A stretch of DNA of 64,000 nt from Isoetes taiwanensis (Eukaryota > Streptophyta > Lycopodiopsida > Isoetales > Isoetaceae), in assembly GCA_021234155.1 (NCBI GenBank), contig JAJEKV010000052.1:372220-436219 (forward strand), written 5' to 3'. Positions 10,412-23,000 of the stretch are shown here, one piece after another. Positions within the stretch are counted from its first letter, which is position 1; each line of letters starts with the position of its first letter. Both the position numbers and the translations under genes were made by a program. The notes beneath the pieces are model-generated. The model had not been told where the DNA came from and ran no database searches. It was given only the letters and a program-made list of their open reading frames with translations.

Positions 10412-13400
10412 TGATGCTGTCCTCAGCATCAAGACTACTCTTGTTGCAGGGCACACATCATACATTGGAAGGAAGTCTCCCCTCCTTAAAGAGATAGCCT
10501 GAGATTATAAGTCACACAGACGTTGTCATGTTCAAAGTGATCAAGTTTGAAATGACTTGTAATGTGCAATTTATAACTTTGGGATATAAGTGGTAGAGGG
10601 ATAGATCAGACATGATCATCGGTTAGGACTGTCAAAAGTGAACGGTCAAGGTTTGTGAGTCTATCTATTTAGAAGTCATTCTTTCTATACATACAGGTAA
10701 CTGATTATATATTTAAAGATAGGTATAGATATAAAGAACTTCTATTTGTTGTTATATTATAATACAGAGTTATTAATCTCGCACTGTTTAGTAGAAAGTC
10801 ATTCTAATCATATTAACTTCTGTGTATATATCTATTATATTCTCCCTTGACTTTGCAATTCATCTTAATAGAGTCAGCCCTAATTTAATTTTGTAGCAAA
10901 ATTTTGTTTCCCTAGTTTGTTACAATTTTAAGAACTCGTATGTTCCTATCCTTAGTGTTTAACAGGGCCTTCACAGTTATACTTACCTTTAAAGATAATT
11001 ATATATTGTAATCAGATCGCATGCCTTTTACCTATATACTTTAATATTAAGTACGCATGACGTTGTTCATGACTTATTATTCATAACCTTGTTATAACCT
11101 AATCTAAGTCTCGTTATTCCCTCCGAAGTTTGTCTAAGACATACATACTTATCTACTTCTATTTTTGATTATGTGTTTAAATAGCTCGCTCCTTTCGACT
11201 ATCTTTAATCTTTCCACACTCACACTCTCTATCTTTAGCATAGATTACAAATGATGAGGACACATATTAATTCATTGGTTATGTTTATAGATTTACCGTG
11301 ACGCCCCGATATCCTTACATTTGAATTACTTATTTATCCTATTGCTATTTTCGTGAATTTATCACACATACGATTATCGCTATATTTACAGGCAATGTGT
11401 ACACCGACATATATATTCGACGTAATTGGTACCGCCTGGCCGCTATCCCAAAGTTGCTATGGCTATGCAATCGCCCCAGATCACGTAAGGTTAGTTGTGA
11501 CGATGGTGTCCACTACGGAAGTATCGAAACCATGTCCGGTATGCCCCGAGCCCGTTAGATGGTGATGACTGAGGAGGTCCCTGCCCTACCGGGTAGAAGT
11601 GCTGAATGTTGGGAATAAGGAGTGTTAAGATATCCCTATTTTGGATGGATACTGAGAAAAATTGGTATGACGATGTTTGGTATCCGATTGAAACATTGGA
11701 CTTAATAATTACGAGGATGGATTTATTATGCGGCATATATATTGCCACCAACGTAGAAGGAAACCGGATATAGCACCATATATCCGAGGACCACGCTAGA
11801 AAGGTACTATACTAAGGTGGAAAACCGGATTATAAATACCCACCATCAAAGGGAGATCACTTTAGAAGTGTAGGTTTTGACAATGGTGGTGAATGTATAG
11901 CATGTCCGACACTTTATAACTATTGCTACTTGAATAGAGGTATGATTCGCGGAAAGGTAGAGAATAATATCGTATGAGGATGCGGATCCATAAACTACGG
12001 ATTATAAAATTACGTATACGTTGCATTTCGTAAGGAGATTGATGTTCCTGAAGTGTGCAATAACGATGCAAGCGTGTGCATGATTAAGATGACAACATAG
12101 TCACTTGGATACGCTTAATGACGTCGGTCAATTGCATGACGATTATGCAGGATATAAATTAAGGAAATGGACACATCCGATGTCCGGGCGGGAACATCGA
12201 GATGCCGATAACGATTGGACACTAGTGTGGAACGTATGCCACACAAGGTCAAGAGAAGACGACAATTGTTGTAAACAACGTTTCAAATATAGAAAGTTTG
12301 GAATGAGGCGTTGAATACACCAAAGTCTAGAGAAGGAGGATGTGCTTTGGACTTGGTATCGTGTGTGTATCGCGAGGAATAACTCCGCGTTGGTATATGT
12401 GTACTAGGAACATTTAATAGTAAGACATAACTAAAGGAAGGTAAGATATATACTAGAACTTTTAGTTCACATATATGAATACAGAGGTAATGAAGATAAG
12501 AATTGCTATACTAGACATTAAGTATGTCCACTAGGAACTTAGGGTGGCATGTGCCCCGTGGAATTTATGACTAGAGCGTGAGGACCAAGGAAACCTAAGG
12601 ATAGAGAGTTTAGAAGGTGTGGTGTGAAACCACAAAGATATATAGTAGGCAAGCAAAATAGGGGCTACGCCAATGAATTACATATGAGTCTAGAGTTAGG
12701 ATTGGTGCAATACATGTTACTATATCTCATAATAACAACGAGTGGTTTTGGATGTTTGAAGGATTTAGTAGTATTACATACTACAAAGAGTGAGGAGATC
12801 AAAGATGTTAATTGTGATATTTAGATGTATATCATATTAAAAGATAGAAGAATAGCCGCATTTAGGTGAGTGAAACATTACTTAACAAGGTAAAAAGAAT
12901 AAGCATAATGATATGCTTATATACCTAAGATATTGGGTTAGGTATGATTTACCGCAGATAAGCATTCAAGCTATCCCAATGTTTAGAGTTGACTATCTTA
13001 GATACATCGTACCAAGGAAGATGAGAAAAGTTTAAATCAAAGGAGAATAGCTAGAGTAAGTCTAGCATATACGGTGATGTTACATTCAAAACATCCCGAG
13101 GATGGTTGGAACGGTGTTGAATAAACGATAATGAGAGCTTAGCTGCTCAAAGGTTCTAGATACCAATGAGTTACTTCATTGTTATAAGTCGAGAGCATTT
13201 ATGTGGTTTTGGGAATAAAAAAAATGTATAAAATATCGCATCCCCCGATGGAAGAAAAGAAGGAGTAATGATGACTTTGACAATTATCTTTTTAGGGATA
13301 ACCGAAAGAGGCAATACATAGCAATCCAAGTCCCGATAAAAATCAAGACGAGGTGTGTAGATTACAAGGAGTGAGATCCTATAGACTAGTAGTCCATATA

Positions 13401-15116
13401 TCCTAAGAGTTACCCTACCAAGGGGAACAATTGTAGGTACGTATAGAAGGTGGAGGATCCGCTGCCTTGAGGCATAGACCCGCTAGAGATTATGACTTTG
13501 AAACTCTTAAGAGGGTAAGGAATTGATAACCATATGGCGCTTACTAACTAAGATTGAAACATTGGGTTTTCCTATTAGAAGACCAGAGGTTTTAGTGCCT
13601 CGACTTCGCTATGAGGGAGTCAAAGACGGCAAAGATTTGAAGCCGATCAAAAGTCAAGTCCACCTGATAACTTAATAACAATAGGTTAATTGTAACTAAG
13701 TATGGGTGGTATGGAACACAAAGGATCCTTAGCTTAAAGAAGCTTTAGAAAAGCTCCTCATCCGGGTAGTAAACCTTCGTAATTATGGCATAATCCCATG
13801 GGTGGTATGATAGGGTATATACACGACCGAATACCATAAGGCACCAAAGGGATGGTTAAGGTAGCCGGGGATCCTATCAAAAATGTAGGCAAAGATATGG
13901 ATTTCCAACATAGAGTTGGCCACTGCCCAGTTGGGAAGTCGGTGGCTCAGCCACATTATAAAGGTACATAGGCAATAGGTTTGTTTGAAAGAACTACCAC
14001 GGTTATAGTTTAGCTAAGTTAGAGCAGAGCTCTAGCATTGTGGGATGTGGAGATATGTTTATTATGTACATACCATGTACACATACGATAAACATCTTAG
14101 GGAGGTAATCTAGGTGGCGACGCAAGGAGAGAAAGACGAGGGTATCCTAAAGTTACCGAGGAAGGATCCGAGATACGCTCAAAATGTGCAAAGGACCGCC
14201 AACCCGCTGCATGCTAGGATATGGTGTAGTAGTTGGCACTTGAAATAAAATGTCAACGCCAATGGAATAAAAAGCTTAAGGTAGTGGGGTTGAGTAGTAC
14301 AATAGTACAATTCCGTGATAAGTAGCTTAATAGCGCTACCGCTAAATGTTCAATGTGTCTTGCATAGACACCTAAGACTAGCTTCCCATATGATCCATAC
14401 CGATCGGTAGAGGTGACGCCATGGGTTACATGGGGGTGCAAGTTAACATATACGACTCCAATATTGATACAAGTCCCAAGTTATATTAAACGAGGTAATT
14501 GTAGAAAGGCTCACAAAGTACAAGGCAAGCACCTTGATGACTCCGTGTAATTCACGATTTATAATGGGCTCACCCCGCCTAGGCCATGATTATGGCTTAA
14601 ATGCGGATGTCAAGTCATTTGGAATGCCGTAACAGCAAAGATGACATCATGACGAGAAAATGTAATGAGTAAGATTTCCAGATGTAGGACAATGTTGGAT
14701 TATAACCCCAATGATAGGTAGGTTTACAAACATAAGGCCCATATAATAGCGCTTGGAAGCCACAAGACGGTTAACGGATACGAAAAGGAGTAATTGGATT
14801 GGTGACTCTACCTAATATAGATCACAACTAAAGGATGATTTGTATACGATGTGGCGTATGTAAGGGCCGTGATAATCAAAATTGGCCATAGACGAGAAAA
14901 CATATTGACGAAAATAAAGGACCTTGATGCATGATATTTAGCAACTGATAGAAAGGTTACTATCTAACATGAAGGGTGGTCATTGCTAATATACAAAGGT
15001 AGACTTGCGGCTTGAAAGGTAGCGCAGAGCTGAAAAACTCCTTAAAGATTTGGTGCATGGTTTAGGGAAGAAGACGCCCATGTTCGAACAACATGGTGAA
15101 TTGAGTTCACCAAGGA

Positions 15117-15135
15117 CCTTTTTTTTTTTTTTTAG

Positions 15136-15166
<31 letters not shown>

Positions 15167-15260
15167 GGTAGATAGCATTTATATGCCATCGCGACATTGG
15201 CAGCCGCCCCCGAGACATATGATCGAGCCCCAAAGACTTGAACACAAGATCTCCTAATAG
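15117..15260 (-). mobile_element. Possible tRNA-derived SINE 3' part with poly-A and GATA repeat
   Basis: On the minus strand there is a box-B-like GTGTTCAAGTC (about 15230-15241), then about 50 bases of body, then a (CTAT)n microsatellite at 15134-15175 and a poly-A tail (T-run 15119-15133 on the plus strand). Box B plus simple-repeat and A tails is SINE architecture. I could not place a convincing box A or target-site duplication, so the left boundary is uncertain. Confidence 0.4.
15134..15175. repeat. GATA microsatellite
   Basis: About ten AGAT/GATA tetranucleotide units with two interruptions (AAAT, AGGT), directly adjoining the T-run. Confidence 0.9.
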
Positions 15261-16399
15261 AGGAGGCCTATCTTGAGGGGTCTTTGGGTGGTACCGCCCT
15301 TTGGGATATTCACATAATTCCTTGGAATATGTAAGTTCGCTTTGCGTAACCCAAAGACGCTTAGGTATTAAAATAATGGTTGGAAACATTTTGCTCTGAC
15401 CTTATCTAGGTACCCTAGAAGGAGGTGAGTAATCAACAACGGTTATGGCATTCAATGTACGGAGAACATTCCAAAAGAGGGTAGACGGTTGTCACTTTGA
15501 CAAAGCGGTGGCACGTATAATTAATCACATCCATATAGATCGTGAAGTTTGGCACAAAGTGTTGACATTATTATGGGGGTTCTAACACGTGCACTCACCA
15601 CGACATGTAGTTTGTACCGAGGTCCGGGAAAATGGTCCACAAAAAGAACACGACCATTGAGAAGAAGTAGTGAACCGTGGTAGGATTAAAGCTACCCATG
15701 GTCTAGAGGGGTGCCGCATGGCGCCCCTAGTTGGTTGGGCTTAAAAGAAATCCTTTCTTTGGGAAATGAGACGAGTCAAGGTTTAGACACTAGAGAGAGA
15801 CAACGCTAATTATAAATATGTCTATAAAACATTACTTATATAACGTCAATAAGGTCTAATATAAAGCATATGAATGTAGTATGGATTGAATCATGGCAAG
15901 GTCCCAAGAAATTGTGTTATCAAGGCATCTACCAAAGGATAACCGGGTATTATTAACACGATAAATTATTAAGAATATCCAAGGATATAATACCCTACCG
16001 CTATTCTAGGAAGTTGCCCCGTCGCAGTTAATTAAATTCGAATTAGTCCCACCAAATGAGTTGATGTTGTCATAACAAGTTGGCCGGACTTGCTAGGTTA
16101 CGCCGTACCATTTGGTCGGTTTATTCCTAGGGGATACTAGCTTTATATATGGTTAACAGCTTATCCCGGTTGACTATAGCGTAGAGAGGTCGCCTCCCAT
16201 GGCTATGGCAAGGCTGCTTTGCTCCGGGCGGCGTAAGAGCTTGCTCCGGGCTATGGCGAAGAGCTTGTTCCGGCGGCTATGGCGAAAGAGCTTGTTCCGG
16301 CGAGTTGTTGCCTCCATGGGTTTACCAAAGGCATGCCTCTAATTTAGATATGGAATAGATGCACTATAAATATTAGAAAAAGCATTATATTACTTCAAG

Positions 16400-16661
16400 A
16401 AAGAAGTTGGCTTATTGGTAAAGGTGTTGGCTTGGGTGCGTATGTCGGGGTTCAATCCCATGATGTACCTTTTTCTTAAAAAAACCGCTAACCGACAAAA
16501 CGTAATATTAGATATGTATAACAAAGTAATAGAACATGTTATTCTATATAAAGATAGTTGGCAAGATGGAAAGAGTGTTGGGTTGGAAGTAGGAGGTCAC
16601 GGGTTCAAAACGCCAAGCGAAAACAAAAAATTATTATTATTTAAAAAAAAAAAAAAAAAAA
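16400..16661 (+). mobile_element. Dimeric tRNA-derived SINE
   Basis: Two tRNA-like heads follow each other. Unit 1 has box A TGGCTTATTGG (16408-16418) and box B GGTTCAATCCC (16449-16459). Unit 2 has box A TGGCAAGATGG (16559-16569) and box B GGGTTCAAAAC (16601-16611). The spacing of about 30 bases between boxes is that of tRNA internal promoters. Both units share GTTGGC....TGG.AAAG.GTTGG. A TTATTATTATTT stretch and a 19-nt A-run (16643-16661) close the element. Transcription would be by RNA polymerase III and mobilisation by LINE machinery. No clear target-site duplication was found. Confidence 0.6.
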
Positions 16662-17069
16662 CCAGATTTTTATACGGGCGGACCGTATGGGGCCGACGCG
16701 CGTTTATACGCTGCTTTTATTTTTGAAAAGAAACACCTCCGAGTACATCAGCCCTTTTTGTTTTTCGCCGCCTGTTGTCCGCTTTTGCCTCTGAGACGTG
16801 CCCCCCCTGGTATTTGAGAGGTGCCCGATCCATTGGAGCCGCTTTTCCATCCGAATCCGCTACCTACAAAAGTTATAGCCCTTCCAAACTCGGGTCCTCC
16901 AAACTTTTTCCCCCTAAACTTCTTAAGAACTTACAATTTATTACATCCACCTAACACGTAATTAAATCACCAAAAGTTAAGCAAATCCAACGAGCCTAAA
17001 CTCCCACTCAACTACCGAACTAACGGGTTAAAGATTTGTCGGCTAAGATTCCTGGCCAACCAAAATCAT

Positions 17070-17081
17070 GGCTCGATACCA
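17070..17081 (-). promoter_or_regulatory. Primer binding site, initiator tRNA-Met type
   Basis: The minus strand reads TGGTATCGAGCC, one base short of the standard TGGTATCAGAGCC that pairs with the 3' end of plant initiator tRNA-Met. It abuts the LTR and fixes the element's orientation as minus. Confidence 0.85.
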
Positions 17082-18649
17082 CCGCGGACGCCCCCAACAT
17101 ATACGACCCCTGACGATATACATACGGGACTTTCCCCCCATGGCGCCAACTCGCCATGAGCGGGGCCCTCCGCCTATTTCGGCCATCTATAATATGATGC
17201 CCGAAAGAAGGACACGAAGGGGTCATTCGCCCACGCCAATGGGGCTCCTACGTCATTAAGCGCGGAATACATGTTAGCACACATCATAAATCATATATAA
17301 ATAACCACCACGAAGGGTGGCATATCCATCCAAATACCAACGGCAAAGAATATGCATCTTAACCTAAGAAAACACCCCAAACCCATGGTTCTACCCCCCG
17401 TTCGCACTCCAATGAGGATCGACCGACGGCTAGGCCTCAAGAGATCAGCAGACCAATCTTGACATGGCGCTATCGGCATAGAACATTGGCTAGGGTTGTC
17501 CACTCCATCCGCCCTCCCCTGCGCACACTTTGCGATGATGGGTCAATTCACGCCATGGCGCCGCTTATAGCCTTCCTGAGACGCAGTTTCGAGGCATCAC
17601 CCCGCCGAGCCTACCTGTGGTTCATGAAGTCCCGGCCCGATGAGGCAGTCGTGGAAGCGCCCCTTCCGTAATCACAAAGGGTTCCATGGGCGAAGCTAGA
17701 GAATACGCGTCGCATCACCCCCCCCGCATCCGCATCCGAACTTACTCGCCTCTAAATCTACTCAAAGTGCAAGGTGCCCCATACGGGTCACACCTCTACA
17801 CCTGTGGAGTGTCGTGACCCATACCCGCCCCTCTACATGACCGGGCTATTAGGCCTAGCTCGCCATAGGAGTCCCAGAGCCTTTTATGTTCGCAAGACCC
17901 CACCTCCACTTCACCACCGTGTTCCTTTGTCCGGTGCTAAGCCAGCACCATAGCATCTATGACCCTGGGGCTCTTGTGCACGCCGCATCTAATGGGAATA
18001 ATACAGGCTCTATCTAGGAGCATACTACAATACATGGGCTCAGAGGTCTCTACCCCCGTAATCCCCCATATCCTGAGTGCTAACTAAGCAAAGAACTACT
18101 AAACCATCAACCAAAGCACGCATGAGACTAGAGATAAGAATACTCACCATATCAATCAAGGGTTAGTCTAACAGTAAACCACAGAGAAAACAGAGAGAGA
18201 ACACACCACGTAGAGGTGCTATGCTATAAATCAACAAAGTAACTCCATCGACTAACCACAAATCGGTCTTGGGCTGCTCCATCTCGACTAACTCAAGGGC
18301 GCCTCACGTCGCTTCCTCCTCCTCCATCCCCAATTGCTCCCAATTTGAATTGGGGCACAAAAGCCCTAATTTGGGTGTCCAAAATGGAAACCCTACCTTG
18401 CCCAATCGATTTGGGCCAGGTGGCATGCTCTACATTGGTTAATATTAGCTAATTTGGTATTTTAGCCCTTTTTAATATTAGGATAAGCCCTAAATTCGAA
18501 TTAGGGTTTTGGTTAGGTTTCCACCTTTATAATTTAATTATTAACATAGCTAACCTTAGCTTATGAATAATTAATGTGCCATTAATTATTCATAGTGACG
18601 TGTCACGTATTTATACTTAAATATGCGTATAAATATGTGGAATGTCACA
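17082..18649 (-). repeat. LTR (right; 5' LTR in element orientation)
   Basis: About 1568 bp, aligned end to end with 8821-10393. The last 225 bp differ from the other LTR at only one base or so, while the first 1.3 kb carry many one-to-few-base gaps around CG-rich words. The expected first bases TGTGACG appear here as CCGCGGACG, consistent with the same disturbance. Confidence 0.88.
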
Positions 18650-18654
18650 ATATA
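18650..18654. repeat. Target-site duplication (right) of 9.8-kb LTR element
   Basis: The second ATATA copy, followed immediately by LINE coding sequence. Confidence 0.9.
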
Positions 18655-19436
18655 TAAGCAAGTAGTGCTGACCTACTCCCCCTTTTTGGGTAAGGATGGT
18701 AGTGGGGAGAGTCAGTCCCCCCTGAATTGGTTCTTCAAAATCAAAAGGAGCTATAAAGTGTCTAAAATCTACCATGCATGTCTCCCTCAGAAAAACAAGA
18801 AGCATGCTTCCCTACAGGGTCTCTCCCTCAAGAACTTCAAGAAGATTCTCCTGTCTAGCTGGAAGTCTTACTCCTGTCCCAAGATCAAAGTTTTTTCCTG
18901 GCTTGTTCTTCACAATGCTCTCTTGAGCAATACTAATATGATCAAGAGGAATTTCAAGTCTATTCACAGCCCTCTCTGCCCCCTCTGCAATAGTCAGGAT
19001 GAATCTGTTCTTCATATATTCACTTGCCCTAGGATCCATGACTTCTGGAGATGGTTGGTTAAGATTGGTTCTAATGGAGTCGATCTCCAATATCTCCCAA
19101 TTCTTCAAACTCCAGGATTCCATTGTCAATTCTACTATCCTTCAATTAGCCCTTTGGATTGTCTGGAGACATAGAAATAATGTGGCTTTGGCAAACATGA
19201 AGTGTGATCTCAACTGGATGAAGCTTAACTTCCAATTCGAGCTCATTAGATGTGCTATGGCTCATAAGGCTTTAAAATTGGAGAAATTTGACACTGATTG
19301 GTTGCTTTGGGGGTCCTTCAAGTCTAATTTCTTTTTTGTTCGTTTTGACTCTTTGATTGACCCGAACTCCTTTGTGGAATGCAGCCTTTTTGAACAGTGT
19401 TGTACAGGTCTTCAGGGGGACCACTCTGCCGGATGA
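18655..19436 (+). pseudogene. LINE (L1-like) ORF2, C-terminal part with zf-RVT
   Basis: Continuation of the interrupted LINE. It shows the plant L1 zf-RVT (reverse-transcriptase zinc-binding) module: IKVFSWLVLHNALLSN, then CPLC and HIFTCP giving C-x2-C...H-x3-C spacing (about 18885-19035). A frame change near 19110-19130 leads into LWIVWRHRNNVALAN (about 19150-19195), the conserved W..W..RN segment that follows zf-RVT in plant non-LTR elements, and the frame ends at 19436. The last part is more degenerate. No separate RNase H domain was recognised. Confidence 0.82.
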
Positions 19437-20031
19437 TGTCCCTGTCCACCACTCGTGGACCCCCAGACAAGCTGCAAGGGCGACTTTCCATCTCAAATTC
19501 TTGCTCAAAGAGGCATATAATGCCCACATTCTTCATAAGTTCATTGGAGCCCATAACCGGGCTTCTTACGGATAAGCAATTTTCTTGTGTTCATGTCCAT
19601 GTATTACTATCACAAAGGTAGATGTGAGGCGTTCTCGTGTGCTTCTAGACATAATTCACCCCTTGATGAACTGGCTCGCCGCTCACCCCCCTCTTGGGCG
19701 AAATCAATTGATTGCCCCCCCTATGCTATGCCATGCCCCATCAACGCTACTCATTCCTTCCCCCGATCTCCTACCATCCCAGCTTCCCCTGTTGAATTTG
19801 TCGTCCCTCCCGATCCCCTCCCCCCTCTCAGAGATAGAGCTCGCTCCTTCGTGGAATTTGGCTTTGAAGATGATCCTTGGGCGATGAAGTCTATATATAG
19901 TCCGCTCCGGATGGGAGTTTGGTTCTCATTGTTACTTTTCGATATTTTCTATCCGGGCTCGAGCCTTATTTTGTATGTTTTAATTTATGATTACCTTCCT
20001 TTTCCTCAAAAAATAAAAATAATAATAATAA
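19437..20031 (+). mobile_element. LINE 3' end and A-rich tail
   Basis: Sequence after the last recognisable LINE codons, with a C-rich segment at 19680-19830, ends in AAAAAATAAAAATAATAATA (20009-20030), a typical L1 A-rich tail. This marks the 3' terminus of the LINE at about 20031. The open frames here are not similar to anything I know. Confidence 0.6.
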
Positions 20032-23000
20032 TGACTTCTCTATTTCGTTGAAACGTAATATTAATATTGATGTATGCTGTAATTTTAGCTATAAGCCATT
20101 CTTTGCTTCAAAGAATTAAAAGCTAGACAGGGCAAATAATTGCTTTGCTCAAATTTTATATTTCTTACGCTTTCATCATCTTAATCATCTTACGTTCCAT
20201 GCAACTATATTCAAATATTGATTGGGTCCACAAACTTGTCAAACCGAGAGCTTTACAATGCAAATTATAAGACACTAGCACAATGTTGGCAACATGGCGC
20301 TGATAAAGGTCCGAGTATGTATTAGTACAATGTTGGCAACATGCCATTGATTCGAGACACGAAAAGATCTTAGTCGACGAGTCAATACTAGATAGGTAGA
20401 AACACTAAAGATAAGTTCACGATGGACAACTACGCCGCATAAACACAACATGGAAAAGGTAGACATGTTAAAGAATAAAGGCCATGCAAAGTTATGAAGC
20501 AACCTTTACCTCTTCGCACATGGGAGGTAACCTCTCTCCTTCAAAAAAAAAATTAAAAAAAAAAAAGGGGAGGGAGAAAGAATTTTTAAATGTTTTGAGC
20601 CATAGGATAAAATATCACTAAGGCCCACATTCCCCCCGAGCAGTTTCTCAAATAGACCCATGTTTTCTTGTAGGGGAATGCCGCTTTGTACAATTATCAC
20701 CAATAATAACTTGCAAATAAAGTTTGAAAGTACTGAGAAACGACCTCCATTTATATCACAGGGATCAATTAGCATGCCCATTGCCCTTTTCCTTCCAAAC
20801 TAGAATCTTTGGGTAAAACACTATTTAGCATTCCCACATTGTGTCGAGCTCTAGAACCATAAGAACAAATATGAAAATTTGGCCAACTACTATCATTTAG
20901 GTGCCATTGTTTTGCTTAGGAGAATATTAAAATGTAAGTTTATCATTAACAACAAAATGCCAAGCTCCTCCCAACACGTTCTGGTAAAAAGAAAACCAAG
21001 TTCTGCTAATAGACGGTCGGATGGCACCTTGACGACATCTCGTGCAATTGGATAAGAATGGAGCCCATTACTCACACTGAGTAATGTGGCTAGGATTTTT
21101 AATCTAGGTCGCCCAAACCGTAAGGCCCAATGGCATAAAAAGAATATACCACCAAACCAAATCCCAAGGACTTACCCATTGGGCAACCCAAAATATTTTC
21201 TCTTATGAATATCTGCATATAGGTATCTCAAATAAAGCAATTTTTTCACTGATGACACTAATGTCATATGCCAAGACTTCTTACTCCACCATAGTGAGAG
21301 TCCAATGTCGAGTACTCTCTTCTTCATCACAAACCTACTCAGGAAGTACTCTGACCAAAGTCCTCCTTTTCTTTTTCTTTTCCAAATAAAAGTATCTATA
21401 CTTGGCATCTCTAGTGGATTAGCACGATCATTGACTAATTCTTTGTTCATCCACTTTGAGATCGCCATCATGTTCTTGGGCCATGCATCTACATCCAATG
21501 CTTTTCATTCTTTTCTTCAAAGTCATGGTTACTACCCCATCAAACTCCTACAAAAGAAATAATCATAAGAAATAATTATCCCATCAAGTGATAATTAAAA
21601 AATTGGATTCAACATAAATGTCATTTTTTATATTTGTTCATTCATATGGTTGGAATAAAGTTGTTGAAGTTGTTGCACTCTCTACATTACAAGACATATT
21701 TGAGATGTATGAAATTAACTTAAGACATGTTTTTGAATTGGCAATTGGTGGTAGTGCCTTAACATCTTGTTAAACTGTAGATCTTGGACGATTTGTTAGC
21801 ATATTTACGATTAAAATATCTGCAAGAAGAATACTATTTTGCATTATATAATTATAATTTGTTATTTAAGTTGGAAGACATATGTTGGATAATGGAAAGC
21901 TACGTTAAATGTATCTATGAATATTTTTGGCTTCGCATGAGCTGCAACCAACGGTGTGGGCCGGATCTTCTCGTCTTCCATGTATTTCTCACGTACCTCT
22001 CTTGCAGCGTCTTTTTACAGGTCCCTTTGTTCATATTGGTGTAAGTTTCTTATTTCAAAATCGTATTTGGAGCATTGTTGCTAAAAGATTGCATTATCTA
22101 TTGCTACGATCCAAGGAATAAGAGATCCAAGGAATAAGAGAGAGAGAGAGTAATATATTAGCTACATTGTTAGCTAATAGATCTTGTTTGTTGTAGATTT
22201 CTAGATTCCTGATACCACTTGCAAACAAGAACTTTATGAGACCATCAACAGCATTATACAGATGCTTTGCATTCTATTGCCTCCGCGTGAATGATTATTT
22301 AGAGTAAGGTTCTATATGTCATAATAACTATGCAAACTAATATTGTAAGTTTTCCTTTGCAGAACTCTCAATTAGTGCACAACATACATAGTTAGACCAA
22401 AAACAATGCTGCAAAGTCCATGTTGAGCAGCCAATTGTCAATTGTTTTGTTGTCATCCTTGGAATGGGCAAAGACATTTTCGGAATGAATTCCCTGCTGC
22501 TTCTATGCATGCCCTTTGAAACCAATAAAATTTTGAGATTGTTGGGGGTTCCACATGCATTTGAAAACCCATTTGCACCCTTTTGTCTTCCTTTATAAGG
22601 TTTACTTGCAGACTGTTTACATAGCATCATATGAAGCAAATCTCTTACTCAAGAAGATCTGCACACACGATTTTATTGAAAAATGTGGTGAATCATTGTG
22701 CCTTGGCAATCTGAATACTTTTCTTATGACTTACAAATTGCTGATTTATGCTGAGAACAATCCTCCATGAAGAATAACTACTGCGTACAGTGAAGGATCA
22801 AAGCATCTGTCACTGTGTGGCACATGTTTGATTATTTAAATTTGTACCCTATGCCGCGCAGGCTACATAAATACAACTATTTCCAGCTAGACAGAGTCAT
22901 CTGCAAATAACCATCTAGGTGCACACTCTGCAGCTGTATTCCAAGGTGCAGAATCTTCCCATTGTTTATGCCTTGCATACAGGGTCTTTGAAAGACAACC

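Larger units (their letters stand above)
10412..17069. other. Interior of LTR element without recognisable genes
   Basis: Moderately AT-rich sequence with frequent stops in all six frames. I searched for Gypsy landmarks (protease DTG, RT LDD, RNase H, HPQTDGQ integrase, chromodomain VKW) on both strands and saw none. It hosts SINE-like insertions at 15.1 and 16.4 kb. Three short GCTCCGG / CTATGGCGAAGAGCTTG repeats occur at 16208-16305. Confidence 0.6.
8821..18649 (-). mobile_element. Non-autonomous Gypsy-type LTR retrotransposon, 9.8 kb
   Basis: Full-length LTR element with 5-bp ATATA duplications, inserted into the LINE. Orientation is minus. Next to the left LTR lies TTCTCCCCACCTTAAAA, the complement of a purine tract (PPT) typical of the 3' end of plant Gypsy elements. 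Next to the right LTR lies GGCTCGATACCA, the complement of a tRNA-iMet primer site (TGGTATC.GAGCC). The 6.7-kb interior (10394-17081) should hold gag-pol on the minus strand, but I find no gag, protease, RT, RNase H or integrase motif and no open frame over about 100 codons. It fits a LARD-like element moved in trans. Its LTRs share phrases with the chromodomain Gypsy LTR at 61.4-63.0 kb, a possible helper lineage. Confidence 0.82.

Noticed and set aside
12105-12314. Possible gag remnant inside the 9.8-kb LTR element
   Set aside because: It lies on the strand opposite to the element and has no gag or zinc-knuckle motif.
19587-20051. 154-codon plus-strand frame as a separate gene
   Set aside because: It overlaps the LINE 3' region and runs through the A-rich tail; no homology and no own start context.
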